Shown here: positions 37,477 to 46,344 of the stretch, piece after piece
Numbering within the stretch: the first letter of the stretch is position 1
How the letters are laid out: the number at the start of each line of letters is the position of its first letter
Origin: Thermoproteota archaeon
GTDB lineage: Archaea; Thermoproteota; Thermoprotei; Gearchaeales; Gearchaeaceae
DNA length: 64,000 nucleotides
Assembly (NCBI GenBank): GCA_021324265.1
Contig: JAJPJK010000009.1
Span: 134,164-198,163, forward strand
Direction of reading: 5' to 3'
The notes under the pieces: model-generated
The model's input: only the letters and a program-made list of their open reading frames with translations
What the model was told of the DNA's origin: nothing
Databases searched by the model: none
Position numbers and translations under genes: made by a program

Positions 37477-38041
37477 TGAGACCGTTGTTTTGAATAAGGA
37501 GGAAATAGAGATTCCTGAAAATGTTGAAGTCAATGTGAGCCCAGATTATTTCGTAGAAATAAAGGGTAAGTTGGGTAAGATAGTGAAGGATCTAAGTCCG
37601 CATAGACTGAAGATATCCAAGAACAAGTATAGGATATATAAGGATGGGAACAAAGTCGTTGTAGAAACGATGATCAAGGGAAAGCGTGGTGTAGCGTTGC
37701 TATATACATTGGTCTCAAAGATAAGGGCAGCGATAAAAGGCGTGAATGAGGGCTATACTTACAAGCTGAAGATAATTTATTCACATTTCCCAGTGACTGT
37801 CAAAGTAAAAGGAAAAGAGGTTTATATAGAGAATTTCATCGGAGAACGTTCACCGAGAAAGGCACGCATAATAGGCGAATATACAAAGGTCGAGGTCAAG
37901 GGTGAAGATATCGAAGTTACTGGCATAGATAAAGATGATGTAAGCCAAACCGCAGCAAATATTCAGCAAGCTACTAAAATAAAGAAGAGGGATCCTAGGA
38001 AATTTCTAGACGGAATATATATCTATTACAGGAGTAAGTGA
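37466..38041 (+). CDS. rpl6: 50S ribosomal protein L6
   Basis: The uL6 sequence starts at ATG 37466 with SISETVVLNKEEIEIPENVEV, the typical start; a codon at 37445 would add seven residues lying inside S8. The two repeat domains and IYIYYRSK terminus are seen. Length 191 residues. One base separates it from L32e. Confidence 0.96.
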   Translation: MSISETVVLNKEEIEIPENVEVNVSPDYFVEIKGKLGKIVKDLSPHRLKISKNKYRIYKDGNKVVVETMIKGKRGVALLYTLVSKIRAAIKGVNEGYTYKLKIIYSHFPVTVKVKGKEVYIENFIGERSPRKARIIGEYTKVEVKGEDIEVTGIDKDDVSQTAANIQQATKIKKRDPRKFLDGIYIYYRSK

Positions 38042-38042
38042 A

Positions 38043-38432
38043 ATGGACAAAAAGAATTTAAAAAGGGCTTTAGAGATAAGAGAGGTTCAGAAACATAAAA
38101 TGCCTGATTTCGTGAGAGCCGATTCTTGGAAGGTAAAGCGGCTTGAAAATTCAGGATGGAGGCGTCCTAAGGGTTTGGATACAAAAATGCGCATTCAGCG
38201 AAAAGGATGGCCTCCAGTTGTTAAGATAGGTTATAGAAAGATAAAAATTGCGAGGGATTTGCATCCTTCAGGACTTAAAGAGGTTTTAGTTCATAATGTA
38301 AAGGAGCTTCAAGCTTTGGATCCTGAAATACATATTGTAAGAATTGCCTCCACAGTTGGTAGGAAGAAGCGGGTTGAGATAATAGATGAAGCTACTAAAA
38401 TGGGATTGAAGATCGCCAATCCTAGGATATGA
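38043..38432 (+). CDS. rpl32e: 50S ribosomal protein L32e
   Basis: The 129-residue eL32 has SWKVKRLENSGWRRPKGLDTKMR and RKGWPPVVKIGYR, the usual signature, and HIVRIASTVGRKKR. Archaeal/eukaryal specific. Overlaps L19e by four bases. Confidence 0.97.
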   Translation: MDKKNLKRALEIREVQKHKMPDFVRADSWKVKRLENSGWRRPKGLDTKMRIQRKGWPPVVKIGYRKIKIARDLHPSGLKEVLVHNVKELQALDPEIHIVRIASTVGRKKRVEIIDEATKMGLKIANPRI

Positions 38433-38860
38433 GCTTGAAATATATTCGTGAACTCGCATCTAAGATAACTGGTGCAGGTGAATCTAGGATATACATCGAT
38501 CCAGAATATTACGATAGACTTTCAACTGTAATATCAAGACAGGAGGTCAAGAAATTGATTGAGGATGGAATAATAAAAGTGAAGCCAAAGAAGGGCCAGG
38601 TATGGAAGGAGGAAAAAATAAGGAAGAGAAGACAGAGGAGAGGTCCTGGGAGCAAAAAAGGCAAGCGCTCAAAAGTTAGAAAGGAAGAATATGTTCTCAG
38701 AGTTAGAGGACTAAGACGTTTTCTTAGGCAATTATATGATAAAGGTGCTATGGATTCCCAGACGTACAGAACTCTAAGGTTATTGATCAAGTCAGGAACA
38801 ATAAGGAGTAAAGCTAGGATAAAGAGCTATCTAGAGCAATTGAAGCAGAGGTCTTCTTAA
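38429..38860 (+). CDS. rpl19e: 50S ribosomal protein L19e
   Basis: The 143-residue eL19 is basic, with LASKITGAGESRIYIDPEYYDR and the long helix RKRRQRRGPGSKKGKRSK. One base before L18. Confidence 0.97.
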   Translation: MSLKYIRELASKITGAGESRIYIDPEYYDRLSTVISRQEVKKLIEDGIIKVKPKKGQVWKEEKIRKRRQRRGPGSKKGKRSKVRKEEYVLRVRGLRRFLRQLYDKGAMDSQTYRTLRLLIKSGTIRSKARIKSYLEQLKQRSS

Positions 38861-38861
38861 T

Positions 38862-39452
38862 ATGCCATATAGATTGAAGTTCAGGCGCAGGAGAGAGAAC
38901 AAGACTGATTATAATAAGAGGAAAGTATTCATAACATCTGGCAAAATAAGGTTCTGTGTGAGGAAATCAAACAAATATCTAAGAGTTCAGTTAATAAAGC
39001 CAAGCATAAAAGGCGATTTGACCTTACTCTCTATAAGCTCAAAGGAGCTTAAGAAATTCGGCTGGCCTTTTTCTTGCAAGAACTTGCCTGCTAGCTATTT
39101 GTTGGGCTATCTTGCAGGATTGAAGGCTATCAAGAAAGGCATAGAAGAAGCAGTTCTCGATCTTGGTTTGTATACTCCAACTAAGGGTAATAGAATCTTC
39201 GCTGTCTTAAAGGGCGCTTTAGATGCAGGAATGAAAATACCTGTAAGCGAGGAAATATTACCGTCTGAAGAAAGGATAAAGGGATTGCATATTAAGGAGT
39301 ATTTCGAGAAGCTAAAGGAAAGCGGTGAGCATGAAAAAAGATTCAGTGGCTATTTGAAGAATAATGTCAATATTGAAGAATTGGAAGTTAATTTCGAAAA
39401 GGTTAAATCCCTGATCAATGAAAAAGTAGGTGCTAAACATGGCTCAGGTTGA
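38862..39452 (+). CDS. rpl18: 50S ribosomal protein L18
   Basis: The 196-residue uL18 has the 5S rRNA-binding archaeal N-terminus (RRRRENKTDYNKRKVF), LPASYLLGYLAGLKA and AVLDLGLYTPTKGNRIFAVLKGALDAG. Overlaps S5 by 14 bases. Confidence 0.97.
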   Translation: MPYRLKFRRRRENKTDYNKRKVFITSGKIRFCVRKSNKYLRVQLIKPSIKGDLTLLSISSKELKKFGWPFSCKNLPASYLLGYLAGLKAIKKGIEEAVLDLGLYTPTKGNRIFAVLKGALDAGMKIPVSEEILPSEERIKGLHIKEYFEKLKESGEHEKRFSGYLKNNVNIEELEVNFEKVKSLINEKVGAKHGSG

Positions 39453-40044
39453 AAGTTGGAAGCCAAGGACTAAGCTTGGAATGTTAGTAAGCGAGGGAAA
39501 GATATCTTCTATCGATGAAATTTTCCAAAACAATTATAAAATTCAGGAACCTGAGATTGTCGACATGCTAATCCCCAACCTCAAGGCTCAGGTTCTTTAT
39601 TCAATGATAGTTCAGAAGCAAACAGCAGCAGGTGAGCTAACTAGATTTAAATCGTTAGTCGTTGTAGGTGATGGAAATGGTCACATAGGAATAGGTGTTG
39701 GAAAATCTAAGCAAACTCGTATAGCTATAGATAAAGCCACAATTCAGGCTAAGCTGAATTTGATACCTGTTCCAAGGGGTTGTGGAAGTTGGGAGTGTTC
39801 ATGTGGAAGGCCGCATAGTATACCACATAGAGCTATAGGTAAGTGTGGCTCCGTGACCGTTGAACTCAAGCCTGGTCCTTACGGTCTTGGTCTTGTTGTT
39901 GGTGAATTTGTGAAGCCCATATTCACGCTTGCTGGCATTTCAGATGTTTGGTCTTTCTCTAGGGGTAATACAAGCAATAGGGTTAATTTCGCTTTCGCAG
40001 TTTATGAAGCCTTTAAAAACATATACAAGCTAAATATCTTTTAA
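39439..40044 (+). CDS. rps5: 30S ribosomal protein S5
   Basis: The uS5 from ATG 39439 (AQVESWKPRTKLGMLV) is 201 residues. It has VVVGDGNGHIGIGVGKSKQTRIAIDKA and RGCGSWECSCGRPHSIPHRAIGKCGS. The codon at 39430 is an alternative inside L18. A one-base gap precedes L30. Confidence 0.96.
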   Translation: MAQVESWKPRTKLGMLVSEGKISSIDEIFQNNYKIQEPEIVDMLIPNLKAQVLYSMIVQKQTAAGELTRFKSLVVVGDGNGHIGIGVGKSKQTRIAIDKATIQAKLNLIPVPRGCGSWECSCGRPHSIPHRAIGKCGSVTVELKPGPYGLGLVVGEFVKPIFTLAGISDVWSFSRGNTSNRVNFAFAVYEAFKNIYKLNIF

Positions 40045-40045
40045 C

Positions 40046-40504
40046 ATGGCGCTTTTGGCAATCGTAAGGATAAGGAGTTTAATTGATAGAAATCCTGATG
40101 TAAGAAAAGTTGTAGATTTATTGAGATTGAGGAAAAATAATGTATGCGTTCTATATCCTGATAGCGAAGATATTAAAGGCATGCTAAAGATTGCTTCACA
40201 GGTCATAACGTATGGAGAAATTGATAAAGAAACTCTTGTTGAACTTCTCAAGAAAAGAGCTAGAGTTCGAGGTGATAAACCAATTGATGAATCAATTCTT
40301 AAGAAATATGGATATGATAGCTTCGAGGCTCTTGCTGAGGAAATATTGAAAACAGCTAAAATACCTACCTTTATTAAACCTTTCTTTAGGCTTCAGCCAC
40401 CTAAAAAAGGCTTTAAGAATTCGACAAAGAAATTTTTTGAGAGCCATGGAGAGCTGGGATACAGAGGAAAAGCAATCAACGATCTAATCCTTCGCATGCT
40501 TTAG
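40046..40504 (+). CDS. rpl30: 50S ribosomal protein L30
   Basis: The 152-residue archaeal uL30 has IVRIRSLIDRNPDVRKVVDLLRLRKNN and the C-terminal extension FRLQPPKKGFK. Followed by a gap of 44 bases holding a TATA-like GATTTTATTT (40511-40520) for L15. Confidence 0.96.
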   Translation: MALLAIVRIRSLIDRNPDVRKVVDLLRLRKNNVCVLYPDSEDIKGMLKIASQVITYGEIDKETLVELLKKRARVRGDKPIDESILKKYGYDSFEALAEEILKTAKIPTFIKPFFRLQPPKKGFKNSTKKFFESHGELGYRGKAINDLILRML

Positions 40505-40548
40505 CGATAAGATTTTATTTAGAAAGTTAGATAAAAGGTATAGCTCTC

Positions 40549-41001
40549 ATGGTCATAAGAAGAAAAAAATCTTCGAGGAAAAGGAGGGGATATCGAGTTC
40601 ATGGCTATGGCAGAACAGGTCAGCATAGAGGAAGTGGTCAAAAAGGAGGCTATGGAAAGGCTGGTAGGAAGTCTGGAAAGCATAAGTTCAGTTGGATTTT
40701 AAGATATGAACCTGATTATTTCGGTAAATATGGCTTTAGGAGGCCTAATAAGAAAGAATTCAGGGAGATAAGTCTTCTAGAGATTTCTCAGCTTTCCGAT
40801 AAGTGGATTAAGGAAGGGCTAGCAAGCTATAAAGACGGCTTCATCGAAATAGATCTAAGCAAATTAGGATATAATAAAGTGGTCGCTGGAGGCGTTCTAA
40901 AAGGTAAGTTCATTATAAAGGCCGAATCTTTTAGCGAGGCAGCGATGGAGAAGATCAAGGCCAGCGGTAGCATGGCAATAGCCCAAAATGTCAGCACTTA
41001 A
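40549..41001 (+). CDS. rpl15: 50S ribosomal protein L15
   Basis: The 150-residue uL15 has RGYRVHGYGRTGQHRGSGQKGGYG near the N-terminus and VAGGVLKGKFIIKAESFSEAAMEKI. Overlaps secY by 14 bases. Confidence 0.97.
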   Translation: MVIRRKKSSRKRRGYRVHGYGRTGQHRGSGQKGGYGKAGRKSGKHKFSWILRYEPDYFGKYGFRRPNKKEFREISLLEISQLSDKWIKEGLASYKDGFIEIDLSKLGYNKVVAGGVLKGKFIIKAESFSEAAMEKIKASGSMAIAQNVST

Positions 41002-42412
41002 TTCTTTAAGACCGATCTTAAGATATCTGCCTGAAATACCCAAAGCTAGGAGGCCTGTAAGCTTTAGAGAAAAGGCTGCATGGACCATTGTTGTATTGAC
41101 GATCTATATCGTATTCACACAAATCCCTCTATACCCTCTTTCAAGCGTTTCTCAATCTGTTCAAACACCTGCGCTTTTCTCCATAATTTTTGCAACACGA
41201 TTTGGCACGCTTGCACAACTTGGTGTAGGGCCTATAGTAACTGCTGGGCTAATTATGCAATTGCTTGTAGGTTCGAAGATAATTAACCTAGATTTAACAG
41301 ATAAAAGTCAAAGAGCGCTCTTTACAGGCACACAAAAATTTCTAGCAATAATATTTACCATTCTAGAAGCAAGCGTTTTTGTTTCAAGCGGCCTACTTCC
41401 TGCAGGAAGTTTGGGTAATGCGATCTTGATAGTACTCCAGCTTCTAGGTGTAGGTATACTCATAATACTTTTTGATGAAATACTCCAAAAGGGCTGGGGC
41501 TTCGGTAGCGCAGTAAGTCTTTTCATATTGGCTGGTATAACATTGCAAATCTCCGTAGAGCTTTTCAGCCCAGCCTTCGCCAATGGTAGCTATGCAGGCA
41601 TACTTCCCGAGGCTATTTATGTCTTAAGCGGAGGCGGGAGCATGAGCGATTTCCTTTTTGGAAATCCCAATTTGGCAAGATCTTCTTCACTCATTGGTTT
41701 AATAGCTATGATAATAACGTTAATAGTTGTAGTTTATTTACAACAGGTAAAGATTGAAATACCAGTTACCTATCCTAAATATGGCGGAGTAAGAGCAAAG
41801 ATACCCCTTCAACTTATCTACGTCTCGAACGTACCTGTGATACTTGCTGGAGCATTAGCTGCAAATCTTCAATTCTTTTCCCAAATAGCTTGGAATAACT
41901 ACAACAGAGCAAACAGCGATCCATTATGGAATGCAATAGCTCAATTCAATGTGATTAACAATCAAGCAGTACCTAGCGGCGGTTTAATTTACTATCTCAC
42001 AGCTCCTCGAGGGCTAAATGCTGCAATACATGATCCCTTGCATGCGCTGATATACATCATAATTTTCTGCTTGCTGTGTGTTTTATTTGCTCTTGCATGG
42101 GTTGAAACCTCTGGCATGAGTGCTGAAGAGCAGGCGAAGAGGTTGGTTAGATCAGGTATTCAAGTCCCTGGTTTTAGAAATAGCGAAGTAGTTCTTGCTA
42201 CACTTTTGAAAAGATATACGAAAACTCTCACATGGTTCAGCGGCCTATTGGTTGGCCTTATTGCTTCAGTTTCTGATACTGTAGGGATAATAGGGACAGG
42301 CATAGGTATACTTTTATCAGTAGGTATAGTATATCAATTCTACATGATATTAGCAAGAGAGAGAATAGAGGAAGAATTCCCATCAATAGCAAGATTATTG
42401 GAGGTGACATAA
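40988..42412 (+). CDS. secY: Preprotein translocase channel SecY
   Basis: The 474-residue multi-spanning membrane protein is the Sec61-alpha equivalent. Ten hydrophobic segments can be counted; the plug and N-region (SFREKAAWTIVVLTIYIVFTQIPLYPL) and the cytoplasmic loop PKYGGVRAKIPLQLIYVSNVPVIL are seen. It forms the protein-conducting channel in the cytoplasmic membrane. Adenylate kinase, which follows secY in many archaea, is missing here. One shared base with the next gene. Confidence 0.98.
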   Translation: MSALNSLRPILRYLPEIPKARRPVSFREKAAWTIVVLTIYIVFTQIPLYPLSSVSQSVQTPALFSIIFATRFGTLAQLGVGPIVTAGLIMQLLVGSKIINLDLTDKSQRALFTGTQKFLAIIFTILEASVFVSSGLLPAGSLGNAILIVLQLLGVGILIILFDEILQKGWGFGSAVSLFILAGITLQISVELFSPAFANGSYAGILPEAIYVLSGGGSMSDFLFGNPNLARSSSLIGLIAMIITLIVVVYLQQVKIEIPVTYPKYGGVRAKIPLQLIYVSNVPVILAGALAANLQFFSQIAWNNYNRANSDPLWNAIAQFNVINNQAVPSGGLIYYLTAPRGLNAAIHDPLHALIYIIIFCLLCVLFALAWVETSGMSAEEQAKRLVRSGIQVPGFRNSEVVLATLLKRYTKTLTWFSGLLVGLIASVSDTVGIIGTGIGILLSVGIVYQFYMILARERIEEEFPSIARLLEVT

Positions 42413-42873
42413 TGGACTTATTTATCGTCCTTTACCATTTGAGCCTTCTCTTAGCGCTTTCCCTCGTTCCAGCTTTACTCTCAGCAGGCCTCAATAGATT
42501 CCTCATTTCAAGATACTTTGGTATTGATAGATATAGGAGGATAATGCGCGAGATAAGGGAATTCGATTCACAATTATTGCAGGCTACGCGAAATAAAGAT
42601 AATGCTAAAATAGAGAAACTTCAAGCTAAAAGGCCTTATATAGATAAGATGCGTTCGCAAACCTTCAAAGTTACGATGATCTCTACAATGGTCATGCTTC
42701 TATTTTATTATCTGTTTTTCATTTACATCTTCACAATGCTTCTTACGGAAGCAATACCTATTTACTTCCCTCTCATCTCAGCTGATTTCTTTATACCGCC
42801 TTATTACTGGTATATCATTTGTCTCTTCTTTGTAAGTTTATTAATAAATAGGAAATTAGGAATATACTACTGA
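42412..42873 (+). CDS. DUF106 membrane protein (YidC/Oxa1/EMC3 superfamily)
   Basis: The 153-residue protein has an N-terminal membrane helix, a cytoplasmic coiled coil (REIREFDSQLLQATRNKDNAKIEKLQAKRPYID) and two more helices, the layout of archaeal DUF106 insertase homologues. It likely helps insert membrane proteins and its position just after secY supports this. Confidence 0.92.
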   Translation: MDLFIVLYHLSLLLALSLVPALLSAGLNRFLISRYFGIDRYRRIMREIREFDSQLLQATRNKDNAKIEKLQAKRPYIDKMRSQTFKVTMISTMVMLLFYYLFFIYIFTMLLTEAIPIYFPLISADFFIPPYYWYIICLFFVSLLINRKLGIYY

Positions 42874-42874
42874 A

Positions 42875-43135
42875 ATGCCGAGGCCTTCGCTTAGAAATGA
42901 GAAGAGACATGTATTGAAAGCTCCTTCAGGAAGGATTGTAATACATTATGAAAAGGAAAAACGCAACAGAGATAAATGCGCTTTATGTAAGAGTGAACTG
43001 AGAGGCGTATATCATGGTTTTGGAAGTATGTCAAAGACATCTAGGATAGTAAAAAGAGCATATGGCGGTTATCTTTGTCATAAATGTCTTCAAAAAATCA
43101 TTGAAGAAAGGGTTATTTCCCAGCTAAGGCTTTGA
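42875..43135 (+). CDS. rpl34e: 50S ribosomal protein L34e
   Basis: The 86-residue eL34 has PRPSLRNEKRHVLKAPSGRIVIHYEKEKRN and zinc Cys pairs CALCKSEL...CHKCLQK. Archaeal/eukaryal specific. Its stop overlaps the TTG start of cmk. Confidence 0.96.
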   Translation: MPRPSLRNEKRHVLKAPSGRIVIHYEKEKRNRDKCALCKSELRGVYHGFGSMSKTSRIVKRAYGGYLCHKCLQKIIEERVISQLRL

Positions 43136-43692
43136 TAGTATTAGCGCTCAGCGGGCCTGCAGGCTCAGGAAAGACTTCAATTGGAAAAGAGATTGCTGGA
43201 CACTTCAATCTTAGATTCGTATCTATAGGTACGCTTTTTAGACAGCTTGCTTCAGAGCTCAACATGGATCTTAGAGAATTTCATATACTTGCTGAAAAGG
43301 ATTATAAATACGATTTACTTGTAGATTCAAGAGCGATCGAAGAAGCTAAAAAAGGCAATGTGCTCGTAGAGGGTCATCTTGCATGCTGGATATTGAAGGA
43401 CATCGCTGATCTAAGGATATACCTATCTGCTCCTTTAGAAGAGAGGGCTAGAAGGGTAGCAGAACGCGATAATATGAGCATTGAAAAGGCATTGGAAGAC
43501 GTTAAGAAGAGAGAGGAGAGTAATAAGAAGAGGTATAAGCAAATCTATGGTATTAACATTGAGGATTTATCCATAATGGATATCATCATCAATACTTCGA
43601 AGTTCTCTAAAGAAAAGGTAACTGAAATACTTATATCTATAGTTGAAGCTTATCTTTCTAATAGAAATGCCTCCAATAATATCGATAGGTAG
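43132..43692 (+). CDS. cmk: Cytidylate kinase
   Basis: The 186-residue archaeal CMK starts at TTG 43132 with LALSGPAGSGKTSIGKEIAGHF (P-loop GPAGSGKT), then DSRAIEEAKKGNVLVEGHLACWIL and RIYLSAPLEERARRVAERD (lid). It phosphorylates CMP. Overlaps L14e by 26 bases. Its place between L34e and L14e is typical for archaea. Confidence 0.95.
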   Translation: MIVLALSGPAGSGKTSIGKEIAGHFNLRFVSIGTLFRQLASELNMDLREFHILAEKDYKYDLLVDSRAIEEAKKGNVLVEGHLACWILKDIADLRIYLSAPLEERARRVAERDNMSIEKALEDVKKREESNKKRYKQIYGINIEDLSIMDIIINTSKFSKEKVTEILISIVEAYLSNRNASNNIDR

Positions 43693-43942
43693 ATTGGCTG
43701 TAAAATTGAGGGGAAGAGATGCAGGGAGAAAATGTGTACTAGTGGGTATAATAGATAAGAATTTCGTCCTCGTAACAGGACCAAAAAGGCTTACAGGCGT
43801 AAGGAGGAGGAAAGTAAACATAGATCATTTACTTCTTTTGCCACAACAGATAAAAATTTCAAAGAATGCTTCTGACGATGAGGTGATCAAGGCTCTTGAG
43901 GAAGCGAATCTTCTAGATTTCATGAAAGAAGGTTTTTCATGA
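43667..43942 (+). CDS. rpl14e: 50S ribosomal protein L14e
   Basis: From ATG 43667 it reads PPIISIGRLAVKLRGRDAGRK and has about 91 residues with a KOW-type N-terminal fold (VGIIDKNFVLVTGPKR). An upstream codon at 43643 would add eight residues within cmk. It overlaps the cbf5 ATG by four bases. Confidence 0.95.
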   Translation: MPPIISIGRLAVKLRGRDAGRKCVLVGIIDKNFVLVTGPKRLTGVRRRKVNIDHLLLLPQQIKISKNASDDEVIKALEEANLLDFMKEGFS

Positions 43943-44915
43943 GTCAAAGACAAATACTTTACAAAAAAGATAGCAAGATTAGATTAAAACTCAGTCCATT
44001 TCCTTTTGTGAATAGGAAGATTGAGGAACACATGAACTATTCTTTCGCTTTGCTCGATAAGCCAAGAGGTCCTACGAGTCATGAAGTTGCAGCTTGGATA
44101 AAGAAAGAATTCAATATCCCTGTAACCCACAGCGGGACCCTAGAGATTGACGGGGAGATCCCGCTGTTTCAGGGCTATTACTAATTCTCTTTGGTAGATC
44201 TAGGAAGCTTGGTAGCGCATTAGCTAGATTCGATAAGACTTATGTGTGCGAAATGCAGTTGCATGAAGAAGTTAGCGAGGAAAGGCTAAAGGAGACCATA
44301 AAGCTATTCGTAGGTAAAATATATCAAAAGCCTCCTCTAAGATCTGCGGTGAAAAAAGCTCCGAGAATAAGGAAGATATATTCCATCGATATCCTCGATA
44401 TAAAAGGGAGAAATGTGTTGATGGAAGTTAGATGTGAAGCTGGCACTTACGTGAGGAAGCTTTGCTTTGATATTGGAGAAGTTCTAGGTTCTGGTGCACA
44501 TATGACAGAGCTAAGGAGGACAGCAATCGCTTTTCTGAAAGAAGATTATGAATATCTCGCTACCTTACATGAACTCTTCGGTGCATATAGATATTGGAAG
44601 AAATATGGAGATGAGCGTTATTTGCGATTTTATCTCAGACCAATTGAAGAACTCCTTTTCTTCCTCCCAAAAGTTTTCATAAAGGAAACCGCATTGTTCT
44701 CAGTTACACATGGTTCTTTCGTCGCAGTTCCAGCAATTGTTGGTGTTACATCAGATTTGAAGCCTAAGCAGCTTGTTGGCGTCTATAATCTGAATAACGA
44801 AATCATCGCTCTTGGAAGAGCTGAAATGGATGCAAAGACTGCGATAGAAAGCGAAAAAGGTATTGTCTTAAAGATAGACAAAGTACTTCGTGTTTATGAA
44901 AGAGAGGAACAATAG
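43939..44915 (+). CDS. cbf5: tRNA/rRNA pseudouridine synthase Cbf5 (dyskerin), interrupted by a 14-nt intron
   Basis: Exons 43939-44143 and 44158-44915 join to give 320 residues. Exon 1 ends at PVTHSGTL plus the first base of codon 69; exon 2 continues D-PAVSGLLLILFGRSRKLG, so HSGTLDP containing the catalytic Asp69 is created across the junction. Without splicing exon 1 reaches a TAA at 44182-44184. Exon 2 carries the TruB fold (AGTYVRKLCFDIGEVLG) and a C-terminal PUA domain (HGSFVAVPAIVGVTSDLKPKQLVG). Cbf5 is the catalytic subunit of H/ACA RNPs and also makes U55 in tRNA. The stop lies next to tRNA-Ser(GGA). Confidence 0.92.
44144..44157 (+). other. Predicted 14-nt bulge-helix-bulge intron in cbf5 mRNA
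   Basis: Outer helix ACAGCGGGA (44129-44137) with TCCCGCTGT (44159-44167), nine pairs. Central helix CCCT (44138-44141) with GGGG (44152-44155, one G-U pair). Bulges AGA (44142-44144) and AGA (44156-44158). Cutting each bulge after its second base removes 14 bases and restores the frame and the Asp codon. Cbf5 introns are known in Crenarchaeota, spliced by the tRNA endonuclease; the length here is unusually short. Confidence 0.9.
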
Positions 44916-44999
44916 CGCCGGGAGTGGGATTTGAACCCACGAGGGCAAAAGCCCACAGGCTCTCCAGGCCTGCGCCTTACCTGGCTAGGCTATCCCGGC
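44916..44999 (-). tRNA. tRNA-Ser(GGA)
   Basis: Minus-strand serine tRNA with acceptor GCCGGGA/TCCCGGC, anticodon loop CTGGAGA (anticodon GGA), long variable arm and discriminator G. No intron. It lies tail-to-tail with cbf5, whose stop codon ends one base before it. Confidence 0.95.
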
Positions 45000-45045
45000 A
45001 ATGGCTAAAAGATTTTAAAGGCAGCAGACTAATAAATTTACTATA

Positions 45046-45492
45046 ATGTCTCAAAATTTCAGATATGTAGTAAGGATATCGAATACTGATTTAAATGGTG
45101 AAGATCAGCTATTTTATGCATTGCAGAAAATCAAGGGAATAGGCATCAATACTTCTCTTGCTATTTGCAGGCTAGCCGGTTTCAATCCTTATACGAAATT
45201 AGGTTCATTGAGCAATGAAGATGTTAAGAAAATAGAATACTTAGTTAAGAATCTCCACGAGAAGGTTCCTGCTTGGTTTGCGAACTATAAAAAAGAGCGC
45301 TTCACAGGCAAGAATCTCCATGTCATTGAATCTGATCTCGTCTTGAAAGCTAGGGAAGATATTGAATTCCAGAAATCTTTGAAGAGCTGGAAGGGCTTGA
45401 GGCATGCAGCAGGTTTAAAGGTTAGAGGCCAGTCAACGAGGACCACAGGTAGGACTGGTTTAACTATTGGAGTAACTAAGAAGGCTGAGTGA
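45046..45492 (+). CDS. rps13: 30S ribosomal protein S13
   Basis: The 148-residue uS13 has VRISNTDLNGEDQLFYALQKIKGIG, archaeal N-terminus, and the basic end RGQSTRTTGRTGLTIGV. An AT-rich GATTTTAAAG (45011-45020) could be its TATA box. First gene of the S13-S4-S11 unit. Confidence 0.97.
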   Translation: MSQNFRYVVRISNTDLNGEDQLFYALQKIKGIGINTSLAICRLAGFNPYTKLGSLSNEDVKKIEYLVKNLHEKVPAWFANYKKERFTGKNLHVIESDLVLKAREDIEFQKSLKSWKGLRHAAGLKVRGQSTRTTGRTGLTIGVTKKAE

Positions 45493-45493
45493 A

Positions 45494-45952
45494 ATGAGGC
45501 GCTTTAGGAAGACTTGGGAGGGTCCAAGGCATCCTTGGAGGAAGGAAGCTTTAATAGCTGAGATAGATCTCATAGGTCGCTATGGCTTAAAGAACAAGCG
45601 GGAGTTATGGAAGATGAGAACTGTTTTGAGAAACATCAGGAAAAGGGCTAGGGCTTTGCTGGCTTTATCTCAGGCTGAAAGGGAGCAAGAAGAATCCAAG
45701 CTCAAGAAGCTCTTAGTGAGATATGGGCTAATTGATGAGAATGCTGATGTTAGCGCTATTTTATCGCTTACGATTGAAGATATCCTTAAGAGGAGGTTAC
45801 AGACAATACTCTACGAAAAGAAGTTGGCTAGTAGCATATATCATGCAAGGCAACTCATAACACATAAGAAGGTCATGGTGGGTAATTTAATAGTATCCAG
45901 CCCCAGTTATCTCGTTAAGAAGGAAGAAGAGGAGAACATAAAGATAATATGA
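45494..45952 (+). CDS. rps4: 30S ribosomal protein S4
   Basis: The 152-residue uS4 has [19 protein letters not shown] at the N-terminus and the S4 domain [32 protein letters not shown]. One base separates it from S13; it overlaps S11 by four bases. Confidence 0.97.
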   Translation: MRRFRKTWEGPRHPWRKEALIAEIDLIGRYGLKNKRELWKMRTVLRNIRKRARALLALSQAEREQEESKLKKLLVRYGLIDENADVSAILSLTIEDILKRRLQTILYEKKLASSIYHARQLITHKKVMVGNLIVSSPSYLVKKEEEENIKII

Positions 45953-46344
45953 GCGAAAAAGAGAAGCTTTGGGGCATAGCACATATTTATTCCTCAAGGA
46001 ACAATACGCTGATTTATATTACAGATTTATCAGGTGCTCATCTCGTTACTTGGAAGTCAGCTGGCACAGTTGTGAAAGCTGATAGGGAAAAGAAAACTCC
46101 TTATGCTGCAATGATGGCCGCCTTTAAGGCAGCAGAGGAAGCTATAAGTAAAGGAATTGGAGGCGTGCATATAAAAGTTCGTGCTCCTGGAGGACATGGT
46201 CAAAAAACACCTGGCTCTGGTGCCAATGCAGCGATAAGGGCTCTAGCAAGGGCTGGACTTATGATAGGAAGGATTGAAGACGTCACACCTTTACCTCATG
46301 ACACGACAAGAAAACCGGGTGGAAGAAGGGGAAGGAGAGTATAG
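45949..46344 (+). CDS. rps11: 30S ribosomal protein S11
   Basis: The 131-residue uS11 has [20 protein letters not shown] and the C-terminal [20 protein letters not shown]. In most archaea Rpo3 (rpoD) follows here; instead this gene is followed by a pantetheine adenylyltransferase. Confidence 0.97.
   Translation: MSEKEKLWGIAHIYSSRNNTLIYITDLSGAHLVTWKSAGTVVKADREKKTPYAAMMAAFKAAEEAISKGIGGVHIKVRAPGGHGQKTPGSGANAAIRALARAGLMIGRIEDVTPLPHDTTRKPGGRRGRRV

Noticed and set aside
43939-44915. cbf5 as two separate genes or a frameshifted pseudogene
   Set aside because: A single 14-base removal restores a full conserved protein and the precise bulge-helix-bulge fold is present, with the rest of the gene intact.
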